Part shown: in pieces, positions 9,117 through 17,395 of the stretch
Layout: every line of letters begins with the position of its first letter
How positions within the stretch are numbered: the first letter of the stretch is position 1
Source: Mesorhizobium loti
GTDB lineage: Bacteria; Pseudomonadota; Alphaproteobacteria; Rhizobiales; Rhizobiaceae
Assembly (NCBI RefSeq): GCF_001510895.1
Contig: NZ_LPWA01000002.1
Location: forward strand, 62,001-126,000
Reading direction: 5' to 3'
Length of the DNA: 64,000 nucleotides
Made by a program: the position numbers and the translations under genes
Notes under the pieces: generated by a model
What the model saw: only the letters and a program-made list of their open reading frames with translations
Told to the model about the DNA's origin: nothing
Databases searched by the model: none

Positions 9117-9839
9117 TCAGGCCTTTTCGAGCGCCGCGCTCTTCGGCTCGGTCCAGCGACCTTCGATGATCCCCTTCCAGTAGCTCTCCGCCCCTTGCAG
9201 ATGCGCGCTCATCAGCGCCTGGGCGAGGTTGCCGTCGCGGCGCAGCAGCGCCTCGTAGATCTGGATGTGCTCGGCATGCGAGCGCTTGCTGCGTTCCAGA
9301 TCGTTGAAATAGATCGGCAGGCGCTGCTCGCCCATCAAATAGTAGACGCTGCAGATGTTGTGGAAGACGCCGTTCTTGGTCGCCCGCACGATCTCGAGGT
9401 GGAACTCGCGGTCCTCCTTGGCGAGGCCTTCGCCGGCGGCGATGCGCTCCTCGGAAGCCTTGAGGATCTCGCGCAGCCGTTCGAAATTCTCCTCGGTGGC
9501 GCGCGAGCAGGCAAGCTCGGCTGCCTTGATCTCGTGGATCTTGCGTAATTCGACCGTCTCGTAGATCTGCACCGGATCGAGCGGCAGGCCCGCGCGGGCG
9601 AAAAGCGCTAACGCTTCCACGCTTGCCTGCTTGGTGTCGATATAGATGCCGGATTTGGCGCGACGCTCGACGATGCGCATGGCTTCGAGGATCGCCAGCG
9701 CCTCGCGGATCTGGCCGCGGCTGACGCCGAAATGTTCCGCCAGCTCGCGCTCCGACGGCGTGCGGCCCGACTCCTTGTCCGAGTTGGAGAACAGATAGGC
9801 GGCGAGTTCCGCGAGAAGGTTCTTTTCTTTCATCGTCAA
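9117..9839 (-). CDS. GntR-family regulator, FadR (FCD) subgroup
   Basis: A 240-residue repressor. Residues 8-75 form the GntR winged helix (RTPSERELAEHFGVSRGQIRE) and the remainder is the helical FCD domain that binds a carboxylate with a metal: EDREFHLEIVRAT carries the D/H ligands, and later histidines occur in SHAEHIQIYEAL. Its ATG overlaps the stop of the dehydratase gene by 4 bp (ATGA), so it is co-transcribed with its likely targets. Two perfect TGGT-N3-ACCA sites (12050-12060 and 12230-12240), which fit FCD-regulator consensus TNGTNNNACNA, lie in the divergent promoter of the cluster and are its likely operators. Confidence 0.9.
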   Translation of the reverse strand: MTMKEKNLLAELAAYLFSNSDKESGRTPSERELAEHFGVSRGQIREALAILEAMRIVERRAKSGIYIDTKQASVEALALFARAGLPLDPVQIYETVELRKIHEIKAAELACSRATEENFERLREILKASEERIAAGEGLAKEDREFHLEIVRATKNGVFHNICSVYYLMGEQRLPIYFNDLERSKRSHAEHIQIYEALLRRDGNLAQALMSAHLQGAESYWKGIIEGRWTEPKSAALEKA

Positions 9840-11011
9840 ATGCGTTGCGCGTGCGCCTCCAGGAATCGCTCCGAAAGGGTGAAACCCAATCCAGGCTTTT
9901 CAGGGATCGCTATCATACCGTCCTTTGCTTCGACAGTCTCCTCGACGAGATCATGGATCATCGGGTTGGCGCCGAGCGAATATTCGACGGTGAAGCTAGA
10001 GGGTGAAGCCGCGCAGACATGCAGGCCAGCGAAGAAGCAGGGCGCGCCGGCCCACAGATGCGGCGCGAAGCGCAGGTTGAAGGCGCTGGCGATGGTGCCG
10101 ATCTTCATCGCCTCGCTGATGCCGCCGCAAAAGGCCGGGTCCGGCTGGAAGATGTCGGCCGATTTCAGCACGGCGAGGTCGCGGAAGGCATAGCGCGTCG
10201 CCTCGCTCTCGCCGGTGGCGATCGGCGTCGAGCCCGAGGCGCGCACCTCGGCCATCCCCGGCTTGTCGTCGGCGATCACCGGCTCCTCGAACCAGGCGAG
10301 GTCGAGATCGGCGGTGAGCTGGATGAAGCGCTTCGCTTCGGCGACCGTATAGGTGCCGTGCGCGTCGACCATCAGGTCGACGTCGGGGCCGATCGCCTCC
10401 CTGGCGGCGCGAACGCGGGCGGCGGAAATATGCGGCGGGCCGTCCATGGCGCCGACGCGCATCTTCAGTGCCTTGAAGCCGCCCTTGGCGATGTAGGATT
10501 TGAGCTGCTCGCCGATGGCATCGGCCGACGCCCAGCCGCCCGAGGCATAGGCCTGCATGCGTTCCACCTTGCGGCCACCGAGCAGCCGCCAGACCGGCTG
10601 CCCGAGCGATTTGCCGAGGATGTCCCAGAGCGCGATGTCGACGGCGCTGATCGCCGCCACGCTCATGCCGCGCCGCGCCAGCTGCGGCATGGCATGGCCG
10701 GCATGGGCCGCCGTGATGTGGCGCACGCCGTTGTAGAGCATCTCCCAGATGATGCCGATGTCGGCCGGGTCGCGGCCGATGAGCTGCGGCGCAATCTCGT
10801 GGTTCAGCATGTGGACGAGCGCGCCATAGCTGCCGGCACTGCCGGCGGCATTCTTGCCCTCGCCCCAGCCGACCAGGCCGTCATCGGTTTCGATGCGCAG
10901 AATGGCGGCGTCGAACGTCGTCACCTGACCGAAGTCGCTGCGATGCTGCTTCGCGACTTCGATCGGTATGCGAACCCACCAGGCCTGGACGCTTTTGATA
11001 CGCATCTTCAT
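9836..11011 (-). CDS. Mandelate racemase/muconate lactonizing family dehydratase (enolase superfamily)
   Basis: A 391-residue acid-sugar dehydratase or cycloisomerase. An N-terminal capping domain (1-125) is followed by a TIM barrel. Metal ligands are the Asp of LMVDAHGTY (about 215), Glu of LAWFEEP (about 240) and Glu of TGESEATRY (about 266). The general bases are in KALKMRVG (K-x-R in place of K-x-K) and the His of FAPHLW. Members remove water from, or isomerise, aldonate or aldarate sugars. It lies between a TIM-barrel epimerase and its FadR-type regulator in a four-gene operon. The exact substrate is not deducible; a hexonate or hexarate is likely. Confidence 0.85.
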   Translation of the reverse strand: MKMRIKSVQAWWVRIPIEVAKQHRSDFGQVTTFDAAILRIETDDGLVGWGEGKNAAGSAGSYGALVHMLNHEIAPQLIGRDPADIGIIWEMLYNGVRHITAAHAGHAMPQLARRGMSVAAISAVDIALWDILGKSLGQPVWRLLGGRKVERMQAYASGGWASADAIGEQLKSYIAKGGFKALKMRVGAMDGPPHISAARVRAAREAIGPDVDLMVDAHGTYTVAEAKRFIQLTADLDLAWFEEPVIADDKPGMAEVRASGSTPIATGESEATRYAFRDLAVLKSADIFQPDPAFCGGISEAMKIGTIASAFNLRFAPHLWAGAPCFFAGLHVCAASPSSFTVEYSLGANPMIHDLVEETVEAKDGMIAIPEKPGLGFTLSERFLEAHAQRI

Positions 11012-11059
11012 CCCCGGCCCCGCCGCCCGGCGAGGGCGGAAGGGCTAAGCTTCGATCGG

Positions 11060-11945
11060 CTACTTGATCAGCGGCAGCAGCGTTTCGGCGGTGATGCGCA
11101 TCTGGTCGGTGTAGAATTTCTCGGTGAGCACGCTGGAGCCGTGGTCCTGGATGAACTTCAGCTGCTCGGGCGAGATATCGACCGGGTTGCGCTCCACCAT
11201 CTCGGGATAGGGTGCGGCCGGCGTGCGGTCGACGGGCGCGACGAACTCGTTGGTCAGCGCGCCGTCATAGCCGATCTCCTTCAGCGTGCCGACGATCTTC
11301 GGCCAGTCGATCTGGCCGAGGCCGGCGGCGAAGCGGTTGTTGTCGGCGACATGGAAGTCGTAGAGGCGTTTTCCGACCTGACGGATGGCGTCGTAGACGT
11401 TAAATTCCTCCATGTGGATGTGGTAGGCGTCGAGGCAGACGCCGCATTCCTGGCTCACCGCGTCGGCGAGCGCCAGCGCCTGGGCGCCGCGATTGAAGAG
11501 ATAGGTCTCGAAGCGGTTGAGCGGTTCGACGGCGATCTTGACGCCGACCTTCTTGGCGTGCGCGAAGCATTCGCGCGTGGCATCCACAACCCAGCCCCAT
11601 TCTTCCGCCTCGGTGCCGTCCGGCACCACCTTGCCGACGGTCGCGGGAACCAGCGTGATGATCTCGCCGTCGAGCTCGCTCACCATGTGAGCACGTCCTT
11701 GACATACTGCACCGAGCGTTCCCGCTGGCCCTGGTTCTTGGCGGCAAGGTTGCGTTCGCCCAGCATCAGCGTCACCGAGCCCCAGCAGCGGATGCCGTGC
11801 TCCTTCAGCAGCGCGCGCGTTCCTTGGTCTTGTACTGCTCTGGCTCGCCGGAAATCTCGATCGACTCATAGCCGAACTTCTTGATGCGCTTGAGCGTCAC
11901 TTCCAGCGGCTCCGCCCGCATCCAGTTGTGCGTCGAAAGATGCAT
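11060..11945 (-). pseudogene. Sugar phosphate isomerase/epimerase (TIM barrel), two frameshifts
   Basis: Repaired, a ~295-residue xylose-isomerase-like TIM barrel. The N-terminal part (MHLSTHNWMRAEPLEV) is in one frame, a middle block with KEHGIRCWGSVTLMLGERN in another, and the rest from MVSELDGEIITLVPA in a third. The breaks are at about 11820 and 11692, and each needs one extra base; 886 bp equals 888 minus 2. Metal-binding positions typical of the family are visible: EPLNRFETYL, CLDAYHIHMEE and DFHVADNNR. It is the first gene of the minus-strand operon; the next gene (dehydratase) starts 48 bp downstream. It probably isomerises or epimerises a free or oxidised sugar. Confidence 0.75.
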
Positions 11946-12049
11946 GGTCTATCCTTCCCAGAATTCGCCTGTCACGTTTTCCCGCGACGACTTCAAAAGA
12001 GGCCGCCACACGATCCTCCCCAAGGCGCTCCAGTGTTTTTCTTTGAAAC

Positions 12050-12060
12050 TGGTTCGACCA
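12050..12060. promoter_or_regulatory. FadR-type operator 1 (TGGT-N3-ACCA)
   Basis: TGGTTCGACCA is a perfect dyad matching the TNGTNNNACNA consensus of FCD-domain GntR regulators. It lies 105 bp upstream of the epimerase start at 11945 (minus strand). The cognate protein is probably the FadR-type regulator at 9117-9839, encoded in the same operon. Confidence 0.6.
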
Positions 12061-12229
12061 ATTGGGCCTGGCATGACCTCTACAGCAAATTTGCATGAAC
12101 GGCAAGGAGACCGAAAAAGGAGCCTTGACTGTCAGGCAATTTATTGATTTCAATGAATTAAATCTTCTCTTTGTGATCGTGCAGAGCGCTTTCGCGTCGT
12201 TTCCGGCCGCTTGACCAAACGGCCATATT

Positions 12230-12240
12230 TGGTAATACCA
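12230..12240. promoter_or_regulatory. FadR-type operator 2 (TGGT-N3-ACCA)
   Basis: TGGTAATACCA is a second perfect match, 105 bp upstream of the plus-strand TIM-barrel gene at 12345. A nearby ACCAAA-N8-TTTGGT dyad overlaps it on the left (12214-12233). Together with operator 1 it suggests that one regulator controls both divergent units. Confidence 0.6.
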
Positions 12241-12344
12241 GAATGGCGCCGTGCTCTGGCGTCGATATCAAATCACCGAACGGGCTGGCCCTCACTTCAA
12301 TCGGCGCTATGCTTGGTCGCGAAAATGAGAGAGGGAGGATGCCG

Positions 12345-13400
12345 ATGCCGACGACGATGAAGGGTCCCGGCCTGTTTCTGGCGCAGTTCGCGGGTGACGC
12401 GGCGCCGTTCAATTCGCTGGCCTCGATCACCAAATGGGCGGCCGGCCTGGGCTACAAGGGCGTGCAGATCCCGACCTGGGACGGACGCCTGTTCGACCTG
12501 AAGAAAGCGGCGTCCTCCAAGACCTATTGCGACGAGGTCAAAGGCATCTGCGCCGAGGCAGGCGTCGAGATCACCGAGCTGTCGACGCATCTGCAGGGCC
12601 AGCTTGTGGCGGTGCATCCGGCCTATGACGCGCAGTTCGACGGCTTCGCGCCGGCCGAGGTGCACAACAATCCGAAAGCCCGGCAGAAATGGGCGGTCGA
12701 GCAGATGGAGTTCGGCGCCAAGGCGTCGAAGAATCTCGGCCTCAAGGCTTCGGTGAGCTTCAGCGGCGCGCTTGCCTTCCCATACCTCTATCCGTGGCCG
12801 CAGCGGCCGCCGGGGCTGATCGAGGAAGCCTTTGCCGAGCTCGGCAAGCGCTGGAAGCCGATCCTCGACGTCTATGACGAGAACGGCGTCGATGTCGGCT
12901 ACGAGATCCATCCCGGCGAGGACGTGTTCGACGGCGCGACCTTCGAGATGTTCCTCGACGCGGTCGGCGGCCACAAGCGCTGCAACATCAATTACGACCC
13001 GTCGCATTTCCTGCTGCAGCAGCTCGACTATCTCGAGTTCATCGACATCTATCACGAGCGGATCAAGGCCTTCCACGTCAAGGACGCCGAGTTCAACCCG
13101 ACGGGACGTCAGGGCGTCTATTCGGGCTATCAGGGCTGGGTGAACCGCGCTGGACGCTTCCGCTCGCTGGGCGACGGGCAGGTGGATTTCAGCGGCATCT
13201 TCTCCAAGCTCACCCAGTACAATTACGATTCCTGGGCGGTGCTGGAATGGGAATGCTGCCTGAAGCATCCCGAGGACGGCGCCGCCGAAGGCGCGCCCTT
13301 CATCCAGCATCATATCATCAGGGTCACGGAAAGGGCCTTCGACGATTTCGCCGGCGGCACCAGCGACAAGAAGCTGCTGCGGGCGATGATGGGGATTTAG
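12345..13400 (+). CDS. Sugar phosphate isomerase/epimerase family protein (TIM barrel)
   Basis: A 351-residue TIM-barrel protein of the AP-endonuclease-2/xylose-isomerase-like superfamily. Likely metal ligands lie in GYEIHPGED (about residue 188), NINYDPSHF (about 224), AFHVKDAEF (about 250) and VLEWECC near the C-terminus. It probably epimerises or isomerises a sugar or keto-sugar that the next gene's Gfo/Idh oxidoreductase uses. Three ATGs are clustered; 12345 has GGGAGG 6 bases upstream and was chosen over 12339, which is too close. It is followed after 152 bp of palindromic repeat by the oxidoreductase. Confidence 0.85.
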   Translation: MPTTMKGPGLFLAQFAGDAAPFNSLASITKWAAGLGYKGVQIPTWDGRLFDLKKAASSKTYCDEVKGICAEAGVEITELSTHLQGQLVAVHPAYDAQFDGFAPAEVHNNPKARQKWAVEQMEFGAKASKNLGLKASVSFSGALAFPYLYPWPQRPPGLIEEAFAELGKRWKPILDVYDENGVDVGYEIHPGEDVFDGATFEMFLDAVGGHKRCNINYDPSHFLLQQLDYLEFIDIYHERIKAFHVKDAEFNPTGRQGVYSGYQGWVNRAGRFRSLGDGQVDFSGIFSKLTQYNYDSWAVLEWECCLKHPEDGAAEGAPFIQHHIIRVTERAFDDFAGGTSDKKLLRAMMGI

Positions 13401-13409
13401 CACCGCTTA

Positions 13410-13530
13410 CCCTCCCCCTGAGGGAGGGTCGATCCGCAATGCGGATCGGGGTGGGGTCGCCGCGCGTAGAGCTCGGCACGAACGACCCCTCCCGGCCCTT
13501 CGGGCCACCCTCCCCTCAAGGGGGAGGGGT
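13410..13530. repeat. Palindromic intergenic repeat block
   Basis: Nested hairpins fill the gap between two co-directional genes: CCCTCCCCCTGAGGGAGGG, CGATCCGC-AAT-GCGGATCG, GGCCC-TTC-GGGCC and a terminal CCCTCCCCTCAAGGGGGAGGG. The outer ends are roughly complementary, so the whole block can fold on itself. It resembles the dispersed GC-rich palindromes of Mesorhizobium genomes. In the transcript it may stabilise the upstream message. Confidence 0.7.
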
Positions 13531-13552
13531 ATCTCAGACAAGGGAGACAAAA

Positions 13553-14740
13553 ATGGTCGGCGCATCGAAGTCGGAAACGGGAGGCGGCCCGATCCGCTAC
13601 GGCATGGTCGGCGGCGGGCAGGGCGCCTTCATCGGCGCGGTGCACCGTATCGCCGCGCGGATGGACAATGACTTCGTGCTGGTGGCCGGCGCGCTGTCGT
13701 CGGATCCGACGCGCGCCAAGGCCTCGGCCGCCGAGCTCGGGCTCGATCCCGCGCGCAGCTACGGCTCCTATGCCGAGATGGCCAAGGCCGAGGCCAAGCG
13801 CCCGGACGGCATCGAGGCGGTGGCGATCGTGACGCCCAACAACGTTCATGTGCCGGCGGCCAAGGCCTTTCTCGAGGCCGGCATCCACGTCATCTGCGAC
13901 AAGCCGCTGGCGACTTCACTGGCGGAGGCAAAGAAGCTTGCAGCACTGGTCGAAAAAACCGGCAAGGTGTTCGTGCTCACCCACAACTACACAGCCTATC
14001 CGATGATCCGGCAGGCGCGCGAGATGGTGGCCAGGGGGCAGCTGGGCGACATCCGCATCGTGCAGTCGGAATATCCGCAGGACTGGCTGACCGAGGACCT
14101 CGCCGCCACCGGCCAGAAGCAGGCGTCCTGGCGCTCCGACCCCAAGCAGGCCGGCGCCGGCGGCGCGCTCGGCGACATCGGCACGCATGCCTACAACCTT
14201 GCCCGCTTCGTCTCGGGGCTCGAGCTCGACTCCCTGTCGGCCGACCTCGACGCCTTCGTGCCGGGCCGCCAGCTCGATGACAACGTCAACGTCATGTTGC
14301 GTTTCAAGCCGATCGGCAACAAGCATCCGGCCAAGGGCATGATCTGGGCCAGTCAGGTGGCGCCCGGCCACGAGAATGGGCTGAAGCTGCGCATCTACGG
14401 CTCGAAGGGCGGGCTGGAATGGGTGCAAGCCGACCCGAACTATCTCTGGTACACGCCGTTCGGCCAGCCGAAGCAGTTGCTCACCCGCGCCGGAGCCGGC
14501 GCGATGCCGGTCGCGGCGCGCGTGACGCGCGTGCCGTCCGGTCACCCCGAGGGCTATCTCGAAGGCTTTGCCAACATCTATCAGGAGGCCGCGCGGGCCA
14601 TCCGCGCCGCGCGCAGGAAGGGAGGTAAGCCGGCTAAGGATGTCGTCTTCCCGACGATTGCGGACGGCGTCGAAGGCATGGCGTTCATCGAGGCCTGCGT
14701 GAAGTCCTCAAAGAAGAATGGGGCGTGGACGAAGCTGTAG
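13553..14740 (+). CDS. Gfo/Idh/MocA family oxidoreductase
   Basis: A 395-residue NAD(P)-dependent sugar dehydrogenase. The N-terminal Rossmann domain carries GMVGGGQGAFIG. The hallmark CDKPLA (EKP-type catalytic lysine) is at about residue 121, and GALGDIGTHAYNLA holds the usual catalytic Asp/His of the C-terminal alpha/beta domain. Such enzymes oxidise a hydroxyl of sugars, inositols or glycosides, often at C3. The start ATG 13553 follows AGGGAGACAAAA. Flanked by TIM-barrel epimerase genes on both sides, it probably works with them on a 3-keto or related sugar intermediate. Confidence 0.9.
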   Translation: MVGASKSETGGGPIRYGMVGGGQGAFIGAVHRIAARMDNDFVLVAGALSSDPTRAKASAAELGLDPARSYGSYAEMAKAEAKRPDGIEAVAIVTPNNVHVPAAKAFLEAGIHVICDKPLATSLAEAKKLAALVEKTGKVFVLTHNYTAYPMIRQAREMVARGQLGDIRIVQSEYPQDWLTEDLAATGQKQASWRSDPKQAGAGGALGDIGTHAYNLARFVSGLELDSLSADLDAFVPGRQLDDNVNVMLRFKPIGNKHPAKGMIWASQVAPGHENGLKLRIYGSKGGLEWVQADPNYLWYTPFGQPKQLLTRAGAGAMPVAARVTRVPSGHPEGYLEGFANIYQEAARAIRAARRKGGKPAKDVVFPTIADGVEGMAFIEACVKSSKKNGAWTKL

Positions 14741-14776
14741 GGGTAACGATCGGCGAAGGGAGTCCCCGTCACCCGG

Positions 14777-14900
14777 ATTGCCAGCCGAATTGCAAGGCAA
14801 TTCGGGGCAATCGACCTCTCCCCGAGGGGAGAGGAGATCGCCGGCGCTTATCTCTTCTCCCCGCCGGGGAGAAGGTGGCCGCGAAGCGGCCGGATGAGGG
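14777..14900. repeat. Array of four short perfect hairpins between genes
   Basis: The gap after the Gfo/Idh gene holds CCGAATTGC-AAG-GCAATTCGG (14785-14805), CCTCTCCCC/GGGGAGAGG (14815-14834), CTTCTCCCC-GCC-GGGGAGAAG (14854-14874) and GGCCGC-GAA-GCGGCC (14877-14891). None is followed by a T-run, so they are more likely repeat elements or mRNA-stabilising structures than a terminator. Confidence 0.65.
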
Positions 14901-14954
14901 GGAGTGCGGCGGAGCCAGCGGACAAACGGAGCGTCAACGGGGGAGGGGGTGTCG

Positions 14955-15806
14955 ATGAAGATCGGCATGTGCATGTTCTTGTGGACGACCAGCGTCTCGA
15001 AGAAGCACGAGGCGCTGCTCAAGGACATCAAGGCGACCGGCTACGACGGCGTCGAGATACCGGTCTTCGCCGGCACACCCGACGATTACAAGAAGCTCGG
15101 CGAGATGCTCGACCGCATCGGGCTGGAGCGCACCGCGGTCTCGGCCATGGGCGATCCGGCGATGAACCTGATCTCGCCGGATGCCGCGACGCGCAAGGCC
15201 GGCATCGATTACATGAAATGGGCGATCGATTGCAGCGCGGCCCTCGGCGCGAACAGGCTGAGCGGGCCGCTGCATTCGACGCTCGGCGCCTTCTCCGGCA
15301 GCGGGCCGACGGCTGCCGAGAAGAAGCGCTCGGTCGCCTCGCAGCGTGCCATCGGCGACCATGCCGGCAAGAAGGGCGTGACCATCGGACTGGAAGCGCT
15401 CAACCGCTTCGAATGCTATCTGGTGAACACGATGGACGACCTGTGCGAGCATATCGACGCGATCGACCGGCCGCACATCAAGGCGATGTACGACACGTTC
15501 CATGCCAATATCGAGGAGGCCGACCCGATCGGCGCCTATACGCGCAACCGCCGCAACGTCGTCCATATCCATATTTCGGAGAACGACCGCGGCGTGCCCG
15601 GGCGTGGCAACATCCCCTGGAAGGAGACGTTCGCCGCGATCCGCAAGAGCGGCTATGACGACTGGCTGACGATCGAGTCGTTCGGCCGCTCGCTGAAGGA
15701 TCTGGCGGCAGCGACCAAGGTGTGGCGCGACTTTGCCGAGAGCCCGGAGGCGGTTTATCGCGACGGGTATAGGCATATCAGGGATGGGTGGAAGGAGGCC
15801 GCGTAG
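14955..15806 (+). CDS. Sugar phosphate isomerase/epimerase, tagatose-3-epimerase-like
   Basis: A 283-residue TIM barrel. Metal-binding residues of the D-tagatose 3-epimerase/hydroxypyruvate isomerase group are visible: Glu in IGLEALNRFE (about 152), Asp/His in MYDTFHANIEE (about 184), His in VHIHISENDRG (about 212) and Glu in LTIESFG (about 242). The protein likely inverts a carbon next to a keto group. The start ATG 14955 follows GGGGGAGGGG. It is the last gene of the plus-strand unit and converges on the phn operon across a large palindrome. The precise sugar is unknown. Confidence 0.85.
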   Translation: MKIGMCMFLWTTSVSKKHEALLKDIKATGYDGVEIPVFAGTPDDYKKLGEMLDRIGLERTAVSAMGDPAMNLISPDAATRKAGIDYMKWAIDCSAALGANRLSGPLHSTLGAFSGSGPTAAEKKRSVASQRAIGDHAGKKGVTIGLEALNRFECYLVNTMDDLCEHIDAIDRPHIKAMYDTFHANIEEADPIGAYTRNRRNVVHIHISENDRGVPGRGNIPWKETFAAIRKSGYDDWLTIESFGRSLKDLAAATKVWRDFAESPEAVYRDGYRHIRDGWKEAA

Positions 15807-15813
15807 GCTCGTC

Positions 15814-16022
15814 CTTCGTCATCCACGGGCGGAGCGGGAGCGAAGCGGACGCGGAGACCCGAGGATCCATTCCGTGAATTCTGAGAGCAGCAGCGCTGCA
15901 GATCGGGACGCCGAATGGGCGCCCCTTTTTTGGCCGCGGCATTCCATGGCCGATGTCACGGAATGGATCCTCGGGTCTGCGCCGCGTCGCTTCGCTCCTT
16001 GCTTCGCCCGTGGATGACGAAG
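15814..16022. repeat. Large imperfect palindrome between convergent genes
   Basis: A ~209-bp inverted repeat. The outer arms are 15814-15831 and 16005-16022 (CTTCGTCATCCACGGGCG and its complement, 18 bp perfect). Inner arms of 23 bp at 15855-15877 and 15956-15978 are also perfect. Stretches between them are partly complementary. It sits exactly between the stops of the epimerase (plus) and phnE2 (minus). It probably ends both transcripts or is a dispersed non-autonomous repeat. Confidence 0.75.
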
Positions 16023-16028
16023 TCCGCG

Positions 16029-17393
16029 CTAACCCTCCGCAGCCTGCAGCCTGTTGTAATCATGCAGCGTGCGGCTCAGCCTTCGGCGCAGGAAGTTCGA
16101 GATGTTGTCGAAGACGAAGACGACGAACAGCGTCAGCAGCACCATGTAGAAGACGTTGGCCCAGTTCGAGTTGGTGCGCATCGCTTCCCACAGCTTCAGG
16201 CCGATGCCGCCGGCGCCGACGGCGCCGATGATGGTCGCGCCGCGGGTGTTGGATTCCCACTGATAAAGCGTCTGGCTGATGAAGATCGGCACCACCTCCG
16301 GCATCACGCCATAACGCTGCACCAACAGGCCGTTGGCGCCGGTCGACAGCACGCCTTCGCGCGGCTTGTCGTCGATGTTTTCCAGTGCTTCGGAATAGGT
16401 TTTGCCGAGCGTGCCGATCTCGGTGAAGAAGATGGCGGCGCTGCCGGCCAGCGGGCCGGGGCCGAAGGCGCGGGTGAAGAACAGCGCCCAGATCAGCATG
16501 TCGACCGAGCGCATGAAATCGAAGAAGCGTTTCAGGACCTGGCTGAGAAGGCCGCTCGGCGTGATGTTGCGGGCGGCGAAGAAGGCAAGCGGGAAGGCGA
16601 CGATGCCGCCGAGCAGCGTGCCCAAGAACGCCATGACGATGGTCTGCAAGAGCTTCGTCCAGACGTCGCCATGCTGCCACTGTGCGTTGTTCCAGATGTT
16701 GTCGGCGGCTAAAGCGAGGTTCGACGTGCCTGGCTTCAACTCCGGTCCCGAGACGATCAGCGAGAACACCTCGCCGGCCGATTTGCCGAAGAAGGGCGAG
16801 CGCGTGTCGAAGACGAAGTTCGCCCAGCCGAGGAAGCGCTTGCGCACCTTGACGCGGTCGACGGTGACGCGCACCTCGCCGACGAAGCCCATCTTGGCGA
16901 CCACCTCGTCGTCATGCACGGTGACCCAGTCCGGCACCGGACCTGTCACCACTGGCTTGCCGCCGGTCAGCGACACCAGCACGGACTGGCCGTCAGCGAC
17001 AATCGTCGCCCTTGTCTTGTCGAAGGTGATGGACTTGGCCGCGCCGTCGATCTGCACGGTGAAGGTGCCATCGGGATTCCTGATCACCCAGTCCGGATTG
17101 GGATTCTCGCCAAGCGCCGAGAAGCGCGGATATTTCGGCGTGATCTGAGGCTGGTCGAGGCGGAATTCCGGCTGCAGGTCGTAGCTGATCCATTGCGACA
17201 GGAAGAGTGGCAGCCGCTCCCAATGCGATTCCCTCAGCACCTGCGGCAGGCTGAAGAACCACAAGGCATAGATGAGATAGAGAATGGTGCCGGTCACCAG
17301 GAACAGCGGCCAGAAACGCTTGTAGAGCGGCCGCTGGAACACTTGCGGGAAGCGTTCCTCGATGGCCCTGATTTCGTCGACAGTCATAGCCAT
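16029..17393 (-). CDS. phnE2: Phosphonate ABC transporter permease PhnE2 with periplasmic insertion
   Basis: A 454-residue inner-membrane permease, far longer than the usual ~260-290. After a first transmembrane helix (about 30-50) comes an extra ~170-residue soluble stretch, including VTVHDDEVVAKMGFVGEV. The canonical permease part follows, with the EAA-like loop region ending GAVGAGGIGLKLWEAM. The ATG at 17393 lies 3 bp after the phnE1 stop. Together with PhnC, PhnD and PhnE1 it imports phosphonates. Upstream in-frame sequence overlaps phnE1 and is not coding. Confidence 0.85.
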   Translation of the reverse strand: MAMTVDEIRAIEERFPQVFQRPLYKRFWPLFLVTGTILYLIYALWFFSLPQVLRESHWERLPLFLSQWISYDLQPEFRLDQPQITPKYPRFSALGENPNPDWVIRNPDGTFTVQIDGAAKSITFDKTRATIVADGQSVLVSLTGGKPVVTGPVPDWVTVHDDEVVAKMGFVGEVRVTVDRVKVRKRFLGWANFVFDTRSPFFGKSAGEVFSLIVSGPELKPGTSNLALAADNIWNNAQWQHGDVWTKLLQTIVMAFLGTLLGGIVAFPLAFFAARNITPSGLLSQVLKRFFDFMRSVDMLIWALFFTRAFGPGPLAGSAAIFFTEIGTLGKTYSEALENIDDKPREGVLSTGANGLLVQRYGVMPEVVPIFISQTLYQWESNTRGATIIGAVGAGGIGLKLWEAMRTNSNWANVFYMVLLTLFVVFVFDNISNFLRRRLSRTLHDYNRLQAAEG

Positions 17394-17395
17394 GG

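Noticed and set aside
10019..11884. 621-codon plus-strand open frame opposite the dehydratase and epimerase genes
   Set aside because: It is antisense to conserved enzymes, has no recognisable domain or ribosome site, and reflects high-GC codon structure.
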